Positions 1 to 7,691 of a DNA stretch of 35,061 nt are shown in pieces. Below the pieces are notes generated by a model. That model was not told the origin of the DNA. It saw only the letters and a program-made list of their open reading frames with translations, and searched no databases. How positions within the stretch are numbered: position 1 is the stretch's first letter; every line of letters begins with the position of its first letter. The stretch lies in contig JAFGRN010000052.1 in the NCBI GenBank assembly GCA_016935115.1, forward strand, positions 1 through 35,061, given 5' to 3'. The position numbers and the translations under genes are program-made. Origin of the DNA: Candidatus Omnitrophota bacterium. GTDB lineage: Bacteria; Omnitrophota; Gorgyraeia; 2-01-FULL-45-10.

Positions 1-20
1 AGAGCGAGCGAACCTTCCGA

Positions 21-59
21 GCGAAAATTTCTCGCAGGGGAATTTTCGCGTCCCTGCGA
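21..59. repeat. Interleaved inverted repeats
   Basis: Two perfect inverted repeats are interleaved. Arm A is gcgaaaatt at 21-29 and pairs with aattttcgc at 41-49. Arm B is tcgcaggg at 32-39 and pairs with ccctgcga at 52-59. The order A-B-A'-B' means the stems are either mutually exclusive or form an H-type pseudoknot in RNA. The repeats are read directly from the bases; any function is inference. Confidence 0.6.
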
Positions 60-80
60 AGCACAACCCCCAAGAGGTAG

Positions 81-106
81 ATCCTTACGGAGTAAGGGAT
101 ATTTTT
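81..106 (+). terminator. Weak hairpin plus T-run, possible plus-strand terminator
   Basis: A six-base-pair stem (ccttac 83-88, gtaagg 92-97) with a three-base loop can be extended by an AT pair on each side across a one-base bulge. It is followed by TTTTT at 102-106 on the plus strand. On the minus strand, where priA ends, no T-run follows, so it would suit a plus-strand transcript arriving from outside the window. The stem is short and the call is weak. Confidence 0.25.
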
Positions 107-112
107 GCCCGC

Positions 113-2113
113 TCACATACTTATCGGATCGACGTCGACCGCTATAAGTATGCCATGCGGCCTGTGAAAAACCGTCAGGACTTTCTTGACGAGCGCACAC
201 ATGGCGGCCCTATCAGTGCCTTTTAACAGCACATTATACCTGTAGTACCCCCTTACCCGCGCCATCGGCGCCGGGGCAGGGCCGGCCACCATCGCCTCCC
301 TGTCCTCGGCCCGTAGGGCCTCCGCAAGATCCTCCGCGGTCTTTCGCGCATACTCTTCATTGCGCGCGCGCACCACTACCTTTACCAGGTCCACAAACGG
401 CGGAAAGAAGAGCTCCTTGCGCGAGGTTATCTCCTCATCGTAAAACTTTTCATAGTCGTGTTTTGCCGCAGACAGGATCGCATAATGGCCCGGCGTATAC
501 GTCTGCACTATCACTTCACCGCCGTCCTCGCCCCGGCCGGCCCTGCCGCCCACCTGCGTAAGAAGATTGAATGTCCTCTCGCTGGCCCGGAAATCGGGAA
601 GGTTCAGCGTGCTGTCCGCCGAGACAACGCCCACGAGCGTGACCTGCGGGAAGTCGAGCCCTTTGGCTATCATCTGGGTCCCGACGAGCATGTCCGTCTC
701 GCCCGCCTTGAATTTCGTCAGTATCCTGTCATGAGACCCCTTCTTCACCGTAGTGTCGGAATCCATCCTCGCTATCCTGATGCGTGGAAAGGCATGGGCG
801 AGTTCGGATTCCACTTTCTCCGTCCCGAGCCCGAAGTACCTTATATACCCGGACCTGCATTTAGGGCATATGTCCGGAGGGTCCTGCCGATAATTGCAAT
901 AGTGGCATATTAATTTCTTCTCGTCGAAATGATAGACCATCACCGCGTCGCACCTTCTGCATTTAAGCACAAGGCCGCACTTTTTGCAATTGATGAACGT
1001 CGAGAAACCGCGCCTGTTCAGGAATATTATGGACTGCTTACCCGCCCTGACGGCCTTATCTATCGCGTCGAGAAGCACCTTAGAGAAGATAGCTATCTTC
1101 TTCCTGGTCTCGAGCTCCATCCGCATATCCACGATCTTGACCTTCGGCAGGAGCCTCTCCTCTATGCGTTTAGTAAGCTTTATGAGCGTGTACCGCCCAT
1201 TCTTCGCCTTATAGAATGACTCGAGCGAAGGCGTGGCGCTTCCAAGTATAAGCGGGCACTGATTTATCCTGGCGCGCTCCTCGGCAACTTCGCGCGCGTG
1301 ATAACGCGGAACGTCATCCTGCTTGTAACTTGTCTCATGCTCTTCGTCTATTATGATAAGGCCGAGGCGCGACATCGGGCTGAATACAGCAGACCGCGCT
1401 CCGACCACAATATCGGCCCTGCCTTCCTTTATCTTCTTCCACTCCAGAAATCTCTTAGCCGGGGTAAGATGCGAATGGATGACCGCCACCCGGTGGCCGA
1501 ACCTCGAAACGAAGCGCTCTATCGTCTGTGGGGTCAGGGCGATCTCGGGAACGAGCATGATCGCCTGCCTGCCCCGCGCCAGGACTATATCGATGGCCTG
1601 GAGGTAAACCTCCGTCTTGCCGCTGGCGGTGATACCGTGCAGAAGGAATGTCCTGTGCCGGCCTTTATCTATATATTCGACGATCTCTTTAAGGGCATCG
1701 GCCTGTTCTTTCGTAAGAACATGCGGTTCCGACCTGGAAAGGTCTTCCGGCTTAATCTCCGGAACCTTGATCTTCGAGCCGATCGCCTCCTTGCCTTTCT
1801 TTATGCCTGCTGGTATCACGGCTTCTATGGCCTCACCCCAGGTGCAGAAATAATTCTCACTGATCCATTTAGTAAGGGCAAGCATCTCATCGGTAAGAAT
1901 AGGCTCTTTATCGATAATGCCCTTAAGGTCCCTGACCTCTTTTACCTCGGGAGCGTCGCTCAGGCCTACGGCATATCCGACGATCGTTCTCGGCCCGAAA
2001 GGCACAAATACCCTGGAACCGATCCTGAGGCTGCCGCAAAGCGCTTCCGGTATCCTGTATTGAAACAGCTTATCGATCGGAAGCGCAACGGCGATCTCGG
2101 CGAATTTTGTCAC
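113..2113 (-). CDS. priA: Primosomal protein N' (replication restart helicase PriA)
   Basis: PriA is a superfamily 2 DNA helicase that recognises stalled replication forks and starts primosome reassembly in the cytoplasm. With the GTG start at 2113 the protein has 666 residues, and it has the full family architecture. An N-terminal 3'-DNA-binding domain comes first, then a Walker A motif GITASGKT near residues 160-167 and a DEEH box near 256-259. Eight cysteines near 376-419, in CxxC pairs, form the zinc-binding insertion. The second helicase lobe carries VGTQMIAKGLDFP and QVGGRAGRG. An upstream ATG at 2146 would add eleven residues. I prefer the GTG because it forms a GTGA overlap with the uracil-DNA glycosylase stop and has an AAGG ribosome-binding site seven bases ahead. 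It is the last gene of the array inside the window. Confidence 0.97.
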   Translation of the reverse strand: MTKFAEIAVALPIDKLFQYRIPEALCGSLRIGSRVFVPFGPRTIVGYAVGLSDAPEVKEVRDLKGIIDKEPILTDEMLALTKWISENYFCTWGEAIEAVIPAGIKKGKEAIGSKIKVPEIKPEDLSRSEPHVLTKEQADALKEIVEYIDKGRHRTFLLHGITASGKTEVYLQAIDIVLARGRQAIMLVPEIALTPQTIERFVSRFGHRVAVIHSHLTPAKRFLEWKKIKEGRADIVVGARSAVFSPMSRLGLIIIDEEHETSYKQDDVPRYHAREVAEERARINQCPLILGSATPSLESFYKAKNGRYTLIKLTKRIEERLLPKVKIVDMRMELETRKKIAIFSKVLLDAIDKAVRAGKQSIIFLNRRGFSTFINCKKCGLVLKCRRCDAVMVYHFDEKKLICHYCNYRQDPPDICPKCRSGYIRYFGLGTEKVESELAHAFPRIRIARMDSDTTVKKGSHDRILTKFKAGETDMLVGTQMIAKGLDFPQVTLVGVVSADSTLNLPDFRASERTFNLLTQVGGRAGRGEDGGEVIVQTYTPGHYAILSAAKHDYEKFYDEEITSRKELFFPPFVDLVKVVVRARNEEYARKTAEDLAEALRAEDREAMVAGPAPAPMARVRGYYRYNVLLKGTDRAAMCALVKKVLTVFHRPHGILIAVDVDPISM

Positions 2114-2787
2114 AGGAGAGCCTTTATCTTCTTCATGTCGGACCATACCAGCTTCTTGTCCTGCGGATTTCTCAGAAGATAAGCGGGGTGGAATGTCGGG
2201 ATCACTTTTATCCCTTCATATTCATAGAGGTTTCCGCGAAGCCTGCTTATGGGCGTATCGGTATTGAGGAGCGTCTGGCTCGCGAATTTACCGAGCGTAC
2301 ATATCACTTCCGGTTTTATTATGGCTATCTGGCGCCGGATATTTTCCCTGCAGGCAAGTATCTCCGTAGGGAGCGGGGCGCGGTTATTGGGCGGGCGGCA
2401 CTTAAGCACATTGGCGATATATACATCCTCCCGCTTCATCCCGATTGCCTCGATGATCTTCGTCAGGAGCTGACCGGCCCGACCGACGAACGGCAGGCCC
2501 TGTATATCTTCCTCGGAACCCGGAGCTTCGCCCACAAACATAAGAGCGGCTTTAGGGTTGCCGGCCCCAAATACGACATTGAGCCGGGTCTCCGCCAGGC
2601 TACAGCCCCTGCACCGCAGGACCTCTCTCTTCAGGCAGTCAAGGTCCCTCTCCTGCCCATCACCTGCGGCGCGGCATCCCCCGCCGCCGTTAAACGCGGC
2701 GCGCGGGTATTCATCCATGCCGGATGCCCGCTCAAATTCGACATAAGCCTTTACAGCTGATATTATCTCCTGAATTCCGCCGTTCAT
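2110..2787 (-). CDS. Uracil-DNA glycosylase, family 4 (4Fe-4S)
   Basis: This enzyme excises uracil from DNA as the first step of base excision repair. The 225-residue protein has the family 4 signatures. Motif GEAPGSEED lies at 86-94, followed by [12 protein letters not shown], and the HPAY motif is at 200-203. Four cysteines at 59, 62, 130 and 146 are placed as the iron-sulfur ligands of this family. Residues 1-50 are a poorly conserved, glycine-rich leader, as is often seen in bacterial members. The ATG overlaps the preceding glycosyltransferase stop as ATGA, and its own stop overlaps the priA start as GTGA. The three genes are therefore likely to be translated together. Pairing of a type 4 glycosylase with priA makes sense as a DNA maintenance pair, although the upstream neighbours make glycans. 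Confidence 0.95.
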   Translation of the reverse strand: MNGGIQEIISAVKAYVEFERASGMDEYPRAAFNGGGGCRAAGDGQERDLDCLKREVLRCRGCSLAETRLNVVFGAGNPKAALMFVGEAPGSEEDIQGLPFVGRAGQLLTKIIEAIGMKREDVYIANVLKCRPPNNRAPLPTEILACRENIRRQIAIIKPEVICTLGKFASQTLLNTDTPISRLRGNLYEYEGIKVIPTFHPAYLLRNPQDKKLVWSDMKKIKALL

Positions 2788-3917
2788 CCGTTATCCGCCA
2801 TCTCCGATGCCAGTTTCGCCACATCATAACACGCCGATGGTTTCTTTATCTTCTGTATCTCTTCTCTCATCTTAACCAGCCTCTCCGGATGGGCGGCAAG
2901 TCTCTCCAGCGCTTCTTTCAACTCGCCTATCCTGCTGACCTTCACGGCAGCGCCATGGTCCGTGAGGAACGAGCAGTTGCGCGTCTCCTGCCCTATGATC
3001 GGGGATATCACCAGCATCGGAAGCTCCTTGGCAAGGCTTTCGCTCACCGTGATCCCGCCGGATTTAGAGATCAAGAGGTCGGAGATCTCCATATATTCGT
3101 AAACGTTATTAACGAACCCGAAGACTATCATCTTATCTTTCATATTCGGCCGCAGCTCCTCGAGCCTCCTGCGCAGTTCCTCATTATGGCCGCAGACCGT
3201 AATGATCTGCGCGGGCCGTGATATGCTGTCTATCGTCCTGACTATCTCCTCGATGGGCCCGACACCGAATCCCCCTCCCACCACAAGTATCGTAATCCGG
3301 TCGTCCGACAGGCCTGTCTTTTCCAGTATCGCTTTGCCGTCAAGCGGCTTCGAGAATACGGGCTCTATAGGTATCCCGAATACCTTTATCCTGGAATCAT
3401 CTATTCCCCACCGCAGCAGGTCCTTTCTCGTATCCTCGCCGGCAACGACATAGATATCAGTCATCGGCGCCAGCCACCACGAATGCGACCTGTAATCGGT
3501 TATCACCGTTATAAGGCGCGTATCGATAAGCCCCTGCTTCTTCAGGTCTCCTATGACTTCACTCGCGAAAAAATGCGTCGAGATTATGACATCCGGCTTC
3601 CATTCGGCCAGAAATTTCCGCAGTTTTACGGAATTGACCCAATTATTGATCCTCCGCAATCTGGAGACAATGATATTCACCAGCTTATTATCTGTCATGT
3701 AATACAGAAGCCCCCAGAAAGTAGGGGTCTTATTAACCATGAATAGATATGCCTGGAGATATATCCATTTGAAGAACGGATTCGTGTAATCGAGCGAGTC
3801 TATTATCCTGACCTCCGCGCCGCCGGGCGCGGCCTCGTCGAGCGCGGCCTTGACCGCGAGTGAAGCCTTCTTATGCCCTATGCCGGCAGTGGCATACATA
3901 ATAAGTATCTTCTTCAA
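2784..3917 (-). CDS. GT28 diacylglycerol glucosyltransferase / MGDG synthase-like
   Basis: This is a GT-B fold enzyme of the MGDG synthase/UgtP/MurG group (GT28), predicted to move a hexose from a UDP-sugar to diacylglycerol at the cytoplasmic membrane face. The N-terminal motif GIGH at 12-15 and the sequence TDYRSH near 140-145 match the acceptor-side signature. GGGFGVGP near 214-221 and SKSGGITVSESLAKELPM near 284-301 match the nucleotide-sugar site. The 377-residue length is normal. I chose the TTG at 3917 because it forms a TTGA overlap with the gmhB stop and has a strong GGGGAGG site eight bases upstream. An ATG at 3983 would add a charged 22-residue leader and a 70-base overlap. The exact lipid acceptor cannot be read from sequence. 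Confidence 0.88.
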   Translation of the reverse strand: MKKILIMYATAGIGHKKASLAVKAALDEAAPGGAEVRIIDSLDYTNPFFKWIYLQAYLFMVNKTPTFWGLLYYMTDNKLVNIIVSRLRRINNWVNSVKLRKFLAEWKPDVIISTHFFASEVIGDLKKQGLIDTRLITVITDYRSHSWWLAPMTDIYVVAGEDTRKDLLRWGIDDSRIKVFGIPIEPVFSKPLDGKAILEKTGLSDDRITILVVGGGFGVGPIEEIVRTIDSISRPAQIITVCGHNEELRRRLEELRPNMKDKMIVFGFVNNVYEYMEISDLLISKSGGITVSESLAKELPMLVISPIIGQETRNCSFLTDHGAAVKVSRIGELKEALERLAAHPERLVKMREEIQKIKKPSACYDVAKLASEMADNG

Positions 3918-4519
3918 TCTCTTTGCCTCCCCTTTCTCTTCACGGATCTCTCCGACTTCCTGCGCTCCCTGGCGAGAAGCCATTTCACCGCCTCCAGCAG
4001 GTCCTTGAATATGTAGTCCGGCTTAACATCCCATCTCTTTACCTCATCCTGCGGGGTCTTGCCAGACAACACGAATATGGTACTCACCCCCGCAGCCCTG
4101 CCGGCCAGGACATCGACCCTGCTGTCCCCTATAAAATACGTTTCGGCCGGCGATATCTTATATTTCTTCATCGCCGTCTCCAGCAGGCCGGGCTTGGGTT
4201 TCCTGCAGGCGCAATTATCCTCATTCCTATGGATGCAGTAGCATACCTCCTCTATATTGCCGCCGGCTTCTCTCGCTTCCGCCACCATCTTACGGGTTAT
4301 CTCATCCAGCCTATCCTTCGTAAAATAACCCTTCGCGACTCCGGCCTGGTTCGACGCCACTATCACGCGGATCCTGTTCCGGTTCAGAAGCCTAAGCGCC
4401 TCGAGCGCGCCCGGAAGGAAATGGAAATCTTTAAGCTCCGTAACGTACTCATACTCCGTCCACCCGCCCGGATCTTTATTAATAACGCCGTCTCTGTCTA
4501 TGAATAACACCTTTATCAT
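3914..4519 (-). CDS. gmhB: D-glycero-D-manno-heptose 1,7-bisphosphate 7-phosphatase
   Basis: GmhB is a cytoplasmic HAD phosphatase that removes the 7-phosphate from heptose 1,7-bisphosphate during ADP- or GDP-heptose synthesis. The 201-residue protein opens with the HAD motif DRDGVIN at 8-14, whose first Asp is the nucleophile. ASNQAGVAKG is motif II. A CxH...CxC zinc loop (CIHRNEDNCAC) is characteristic of GmhB and the histidinol-phosphatase branch. KPKPG is motif III and GDSRVD is motif IV. The ATG at 4519 overlaps the upstream membrane glycosyltransferase as ATGA; a start at 4555 would add twelve unconserved residues. The C-terminal 25 residues are strongly basic, an unusual tail. Its presence with a GT9 enzyme in the same array supports a heptose-containing glycolipid. 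Confidence 0.92.
   Translation of the reverse strand: MIKVLFIDRDGVINKDPGGWTEYEYVTELKDFHFLPGALEALRLLNRNRIRVIVASNQAGVAKGYFTKDRLDEITRKMVAEAREAGGNIEEVCYCIHRNEDNCACRKPKPGLLETAMKKYKISPAETYFIGDSRVDVLAGRAAGVSTIFVLSGKTPQDEVKRWDVKPDYIFKDLLEAVKWLLARERRKSERSVKRKGRQRD
3926..3932 (-). promoter_or_regulatory. Ribosome-binding site deciding a TTG start
   Basis: GGGGAGG on the minus strand lies eight bases before the TTG at 3917-3915. It supports that codon as the start of the GT28 gene over the upstream ATG at 3983. Confidence 0.7.
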
Positions 4520-5931
4520 AATTTGATATCCTCTTTCAGTAAACAGGCGAGCCACAATATGGTAAGAGGCAGAAGGTGCAACAGAAAGCGGCTCCAGGTC
4601 TTGCTGGCAAAGAATACGACGTCAACATAAGATATCATGTAAAATACGATGTAACCGCAAAAGGCCAGGACGAGAGAAGCTGTGATATATCCCGTAACCC
4701 CTTTAAATAATTCTTTATACTTAAGCGCGGCCACCGCTATTACCGCCGGCCACAATATGAGCCATTTCTTCGGGCCGAAGAGCTGTTTCTGGAGCTCGTA
4801 TAATATCGGTCCGAGCTTGTGAAGCTGCCTCACCATATATAAAGGATTCAGGTTCGCGAGGTTTATCTCGTCATTAATTATCCCGTATTTACGCTTTATG
4901 AAAGCCCAGGGCAATATGATGAGCACGATAATGAACGCGTACAGCGCCGCGGCATATACGGGCTTATTCGATCCGCCCTTCCGCACGCGCGCAGTGAGCG
5001 AGGCCCATAGCACAATGGATGCGTTGATAACGCAGTACATCGCCCCCTCATTCTTTGTCCATGCTGATAGCGCCGCCATTACGGCCGATAAAGCGAGATA
5101 ACGGAAATCATCCCTGCGCTCAAGCCACCTGAAGAGGAAGACCGAACCCGTAAAGCAGTAAAATGCCAGCGGCAGTTCCTGATACGCGTTCGTCGCGTAG
5201 GCATTGAATTGCGGAATGGTCGCAATTATGAAAGTGAATAATAACGCGTAGGCACGGCTGGCAAACCTGCGTATCGCAAAATAGAGCGCCACCAGTATCC
5301 CGACGAAGAATAAAGGAAATATTATCTTCACCAGCTGGTCGTTCATGCTCCCCATCGCCATATAGATGAATGTCTCCGCAAGCGGTATGTTGAGCGGGTA
5401 ATCGGGATGCGGGAAACCATGGACCAGGCTCGGAAAATAGGTCTCCGGTATGGCCTTTGCCAGGAAGAAGATCTTGCTCTTTATGGCATATATGGCTACG
5501 GCATCATAAGCTTCGATCGGCCTGATAAGCGCCCTGAAAAAAGCGTAGGCCACCTCGAGCGCTATGCCGAATTTCAGGAAGACGCTTAAAAAAGAGATTG
5601 CAATCACGTCATTGCGAGGGCGAAGCCCGAAGCAATCTATTTTTTGAGATTGCTTCGTCAGCCAATAAGAACGCAGGGGCTTCCTCGCAATGACAAGTCC
5701 TGCCGCAACCACGGCAGTCCATGGCAAAAGCAGTGCGGGGATACTGAACTTCCATCCGGCTATATAAAACAGCAGCATCTCCAGGCTTATGAAGCCTATC
5801 CCGATACCGTAAGAGATAAATACGGTTTCGGTAATACCGAGACCGTCGAACCTGCCCATTATGAGACAGAGGATATTGAATCCTATGAATAAAACGGCCG
5901 CTATCGCTGAGCACAGGCCTATAAGTTCCAT
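4516..5931 (-). CDS. GT-C membrane glycosyltransferase (GT39/ArnT-like) with in-frame palindromic insertion
   Basis: This 471-residue polytopic membrane protein has roughly ten or more hydrophobic segments. The first long extramembrane loop contains RPIEAYDAVAIYAIKSK, which resembles the acidic catalytic loop of GT-C enzymes. These use a polyprenyl-phosphate sugar to modify lipid A, core or protein on the outer face of the inner membrane. NEGAMY near the middle also fits this class. Residues 80-108, between the third and fourth hydrophobic segments, are encoded by a nested palindrome (5608-5694). They form a polar, charged stretch (for example KQSQKIDCFGLRPRND) unlike the rest of the protein. 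The element is exactly 87 bases, so the frame stays open. A polyprenyl-phosphate sugar synthase-like gene lies two genes upstream (7688-8386) and could supply the donor. Family assignment is moderate and the substrate unknown. Confidence 0.7.
   Translation of the reverse strand: MELIGLCSAIAAVLFIGFNILCLIMGRFDGLGITETVFISYGIGIGFISLEMLLFYIAGWKFSIPALLLPWTAVVAAGLVIARKPLRSYWLTKQSQKIDCFGLRPRNDVIAISFLSVFLKFGIALEVAYAFFRALIRPIEAYDAVAIYAIKSKIFFLAKAIPETYFPSLVHGFPHPDYPLNIPLAETFIYMAMGSMNDQLVKIIFPLFFVGILVALYFAIRRFASRAYALLFTFIIATIPQFNAYATNAYQELPLAFYCFTGSVFLFRWLERRDDFRYLALSAVMAALSAWTKNEGAMYCVINASIVLWASLTARVRKGGSNKPVYAAALYAFIIVLIILPWAFIKRKYGIINDEINLANLNPLYMVRQLHKLGPILYELQKQLFGPKKWLILWPAVIAVAALKYKELFKGVTGYITASLVLAFCGYIVFYMISYVDVVFFASKTWSRFLLHLLPLTILWLACLLKEDIKL
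5608..5694. repeat. Nested palindromic repeat element inside a coding region
   Basis: The outer arms gtcattgcgagg (5608-5619) and cctcgcaatgac (5683-5694) are perfect 12-base inverted repeats. Inner arms gaagcaatct (5629-5638) and agattgcttc (5647-5656) are perfect over 10 bases. The element is 87 bases, which is 29 codons. A separate perfect palindrome gattgcaatc lies just outside at 5596-5605. The layout resembles small non-autonomous palindromic elements (REP/MITE-like, or the Rickettsia palindromic elements found inside genes). No second copy occurs in this window, so membership of a dispersed family is inferred from recollection of similar motifs elsewhere. Confidence 0.8.
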
Positions 5932-5934
5932 CTA

Positions 5935-6312
5935 TTATTCCTTTGCCTTCTTCAGGGCATATTCCGATATATCCACTATAAAGCCAGGGTCACTACTCTC
6001 CATGCGGGGATAGAGATAATAGACCGCCCTTCTACGCTCTATGCTACCCTCTTCCATTCCCGTTATACTGTAAGTGCCGTTTTCAGGGATATTATTTTTA
6101 CAATAATCCAGGAACGCGTAAAGTTTATCGCCAGTCACATATGCGTGTTTTCCTTCGATATCCCTCGACAGGAGAGCCGCATAGTCGCGGATATTATTCT
6201 TCACTACAAGCTCCCTGGCGAGAAAAGCCAGCCAAAGCGCTACCCAGGCGGCAAAGAAGGCCTTGAAGGCCGCTTCAGCTATTCTATCCTTCCGTGACGG
6301 CATCGGCATCAC
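5935..6312 (-). CDS. Small single-pass membrane protein of unknown function
   Basis: I do not recognise this 125-residue protein. Residues about 12-33 form one hydrophobic, alanine- and tryptophan-rich segment, predicted to span the inner membrane. A soluble domain of about 90 residues follows, containing KHAYVTGDKLYAFLDYCK and a YYLYPRM segment. Similar predicted membrane-anchored proteins that recall sugar-chain glycosyltransferase partners are common beside GT-C genes, but that is only a contextual hint. The start is either the GTG at 6312, which forms a GTGA overlap with the radical SAM stop, or the ATG directly after it. The stop lies three bases before the GT-C gene, so the two are very probably co-translated and may work together. 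Confidence 0.7.
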   Translation of the reverse strand: MMPMPSRKDRIAEAAFKAFFAAWVALWLAFLARELVVKNNIRDYAALLSRDIEGKHAYVTGDKLYAFLDYCKNNIPENGTYSITGMEEGSIERRRAVYYLYPRMESSDPGFIVDISEYALKKAKE

Positions 6313-7691
6313 CCCGCTACTATCCAGTTCATGAAACGTCTGGCAAGAAACCCGAAATGCCTGAAAGATTGTATCGATCTTATCTGGTACGCTATTATGC
6401 CGGGCCTTAAATAAAACTTCGCGAATGCCAGGCGATGAAGGTTCTTCAGCCTGCTTCTGCTTATGCCTGGCGGTGTATACGCCGCATTGGTAAAATAGAA
6501 CCTCTCCCAGTCGACATCTTTAAGCTCTCCGCCGGATAGGAGTTTCGCGTAACTTTCGGTGCCGGGAAACGGCAGGTATGTGAAGAAATTCGCCCGTTTG
6601 AGCGGAAGCTCCGCGGCAAAATCTATCGTCTGCGCTATCGTCTCTTCCGTTTCCCCGGGGAATCCCAGTATAAAAAATCCCGCCATGTCTATTCCCGCCC
6701 TGTCTATCCTTCCGACATGCTCCCTTATCTTAGCGGTCGTTATCCCCTTCTTCATCAGGGCAAGCACCTCATCCGAGCCGGACTCTATGCCGAGAGATAT
6801 CATATGCAATCCTGTCTCTTTCATGAGGCGAAGAAGCTCATCATCCAGCGTATCCATCCTGACGCCATTAGGCACAGCCCATGTCATGCCGAGGTCAAGG
6901 GCCTTAAGGCGCCTTAACAATTCTTTCGCGTATTCCTTATCCATGGTAAAATTGTCATCTATAATATGGAACTCCTTTATGCCGAAATCTTTCTTCAGCA
7001 TAACTATTTCTTTCAAGACATTATCGACCGACCTGCGGCGGATCTTCTTGCCTGCGACTATACTGCCCGCGCAGAAAGTGCATGGATACGGGCATCCCCT
7101 CGTAACCATTATCGGCGCTATCGGGAACTGCTTAAAGAATGCCCCGTGCTGTGACTCCGGATATTCCTGCGGCTTTATCAGGTCCCATGACGGCAGGCCC
7201 AGCTTATCGAGATCGTCCGCTGCTATCTTGGGGTTAGCCCTGACACTTGCCCCATCCCTGAAGACAAGCCCCGGTATCCCGGAAAGGTCCGTCCTCCCCG
7301 TCTCAATATAGTCCGCAAGCATCGGCAGTCCGGCCTCGGCCTCTCCCGCGAAGAGGTAATCCAGCTCCTTTTCTTTCTTAAGCGTCTCTTCGGGCAGCGC
7401 TGAAGGATGCGGGCCGCCTATGACGGTTACCATTGCCCTATTGAACATCTTCGCCGCATGAAGCGCTTCGCGTATATACGGCAGGTCGAACGTATAACAT
7501 TGCAACCCGATCATGTCCGGGGAGTACTCCTCAAGTACCGGAAGAAACTTATCGATGGTAAGATTGTCCTTGATGCAGTCCAATATCCTGACCTCGTGCC
7601 TCTTCCTGAGCGCTGTAGCCAGATAGCCCAACCCAAGTGACGGCTGGATATGATCGCTCCTGTTAAAAGGTTTTACTAATAGTATCTTCAA
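6309..7691 (-). CDS. B12-binding-type radical SAM enzyme (BchE/hopanoid-methylase class)
   Basis: This 460-residue enzyme has an N-terminal cobalamin-binding-like Rossmann domain (about 1-130, with GLQCYTFDLP and VIGGPHPSALPEE). A radical SAM domain follows, with the cluster motif CPYPCTFC providing Cys200, Cys204 and Cys207. Further radical SAM features are HIIDDNFTMD and SLGIESGSDEVLALMKKG. Members methylate or cyclise unactivated carbon in lipids, sugars or cofactors. The classical DxHxxG cobalamin ligand is absent, as is usual in this class. The start is a TTG at 7691 that forms a TTGA overlap with the GT2 upstream, with an AGG a few bases ahead. The context of sugar and lipid-carrier enzymes suggests a glycan or lipid substrate, but none can be named. 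Confidence 0.85.
   Translation of the reverse strand: MKILLVKPFNRSDHIQPSLGLGYLATALRKRHEVRILDCIKDNLTIDKFLPVLEEYSPDMIGLQCYTFDLPYIREALHAAKMFNRAMVTVIGGPHPSALPEETLKKEKELDYLFAGEAEAGLPMLADYIETGRTDLSGIPGLVFRDGASVRANPKIAADDLDKLGLPSWDLIKPQEYPESQHGAFFKQFPIAPIMVTRGCPYPCTFCAGSIVAGKKIRRRSVDNVLKEIVMLKKDFGIKEFHIIDDNFTMDKEYAKELLRRLKALDLGMTWAVPNGVRMDTLDDELLRLMKETGLHMISLGIESGSDEVLALMKKGITTAKIREHVGRIDRAGIDMAGFFILGFPGETEETIAQTIDFAAELPLKRANFFTYLPFPGTESYAKLLSGGELKDVDWERFYFTNAAYTPPGISRSRLKNLHRLAFAKFYLRPGIIAYQIRSIQSFRHFGFLARRFMNWIVAG

Larger units (their letters stand above)
1..112. other. Non-coding stretch downstream of priA
   Basis: This stretch lies between the priA stop codon and the left edge of the window. 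I find no convincing reading frame in it. It holds two interleaved inverted repeats (21-59) and a small hairpin (83-97) followed on the plus strand by a run of T. It may be a dispersed repeat or the 5' region of a gene outside the window. Confidence 0.6.

Noticed and set aside
1298-2182. Plus-strand open frame of 294 codons opposite priA
   Set aside because: It is antisense to the conserved helicase domain of PriA and carries no family motif.
5590-5700. Possible insertion sequence or transposon remnant
   Set aside because: There is no transposase, and no target duplication is obvious. The data support only a short palindromic element.
5609-5914. Second minus-strand frame reading through the palindromic element
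   Set aside because: It is out of frame with the GT-C gene and its peptide end simply reflects the repeat in another frame.
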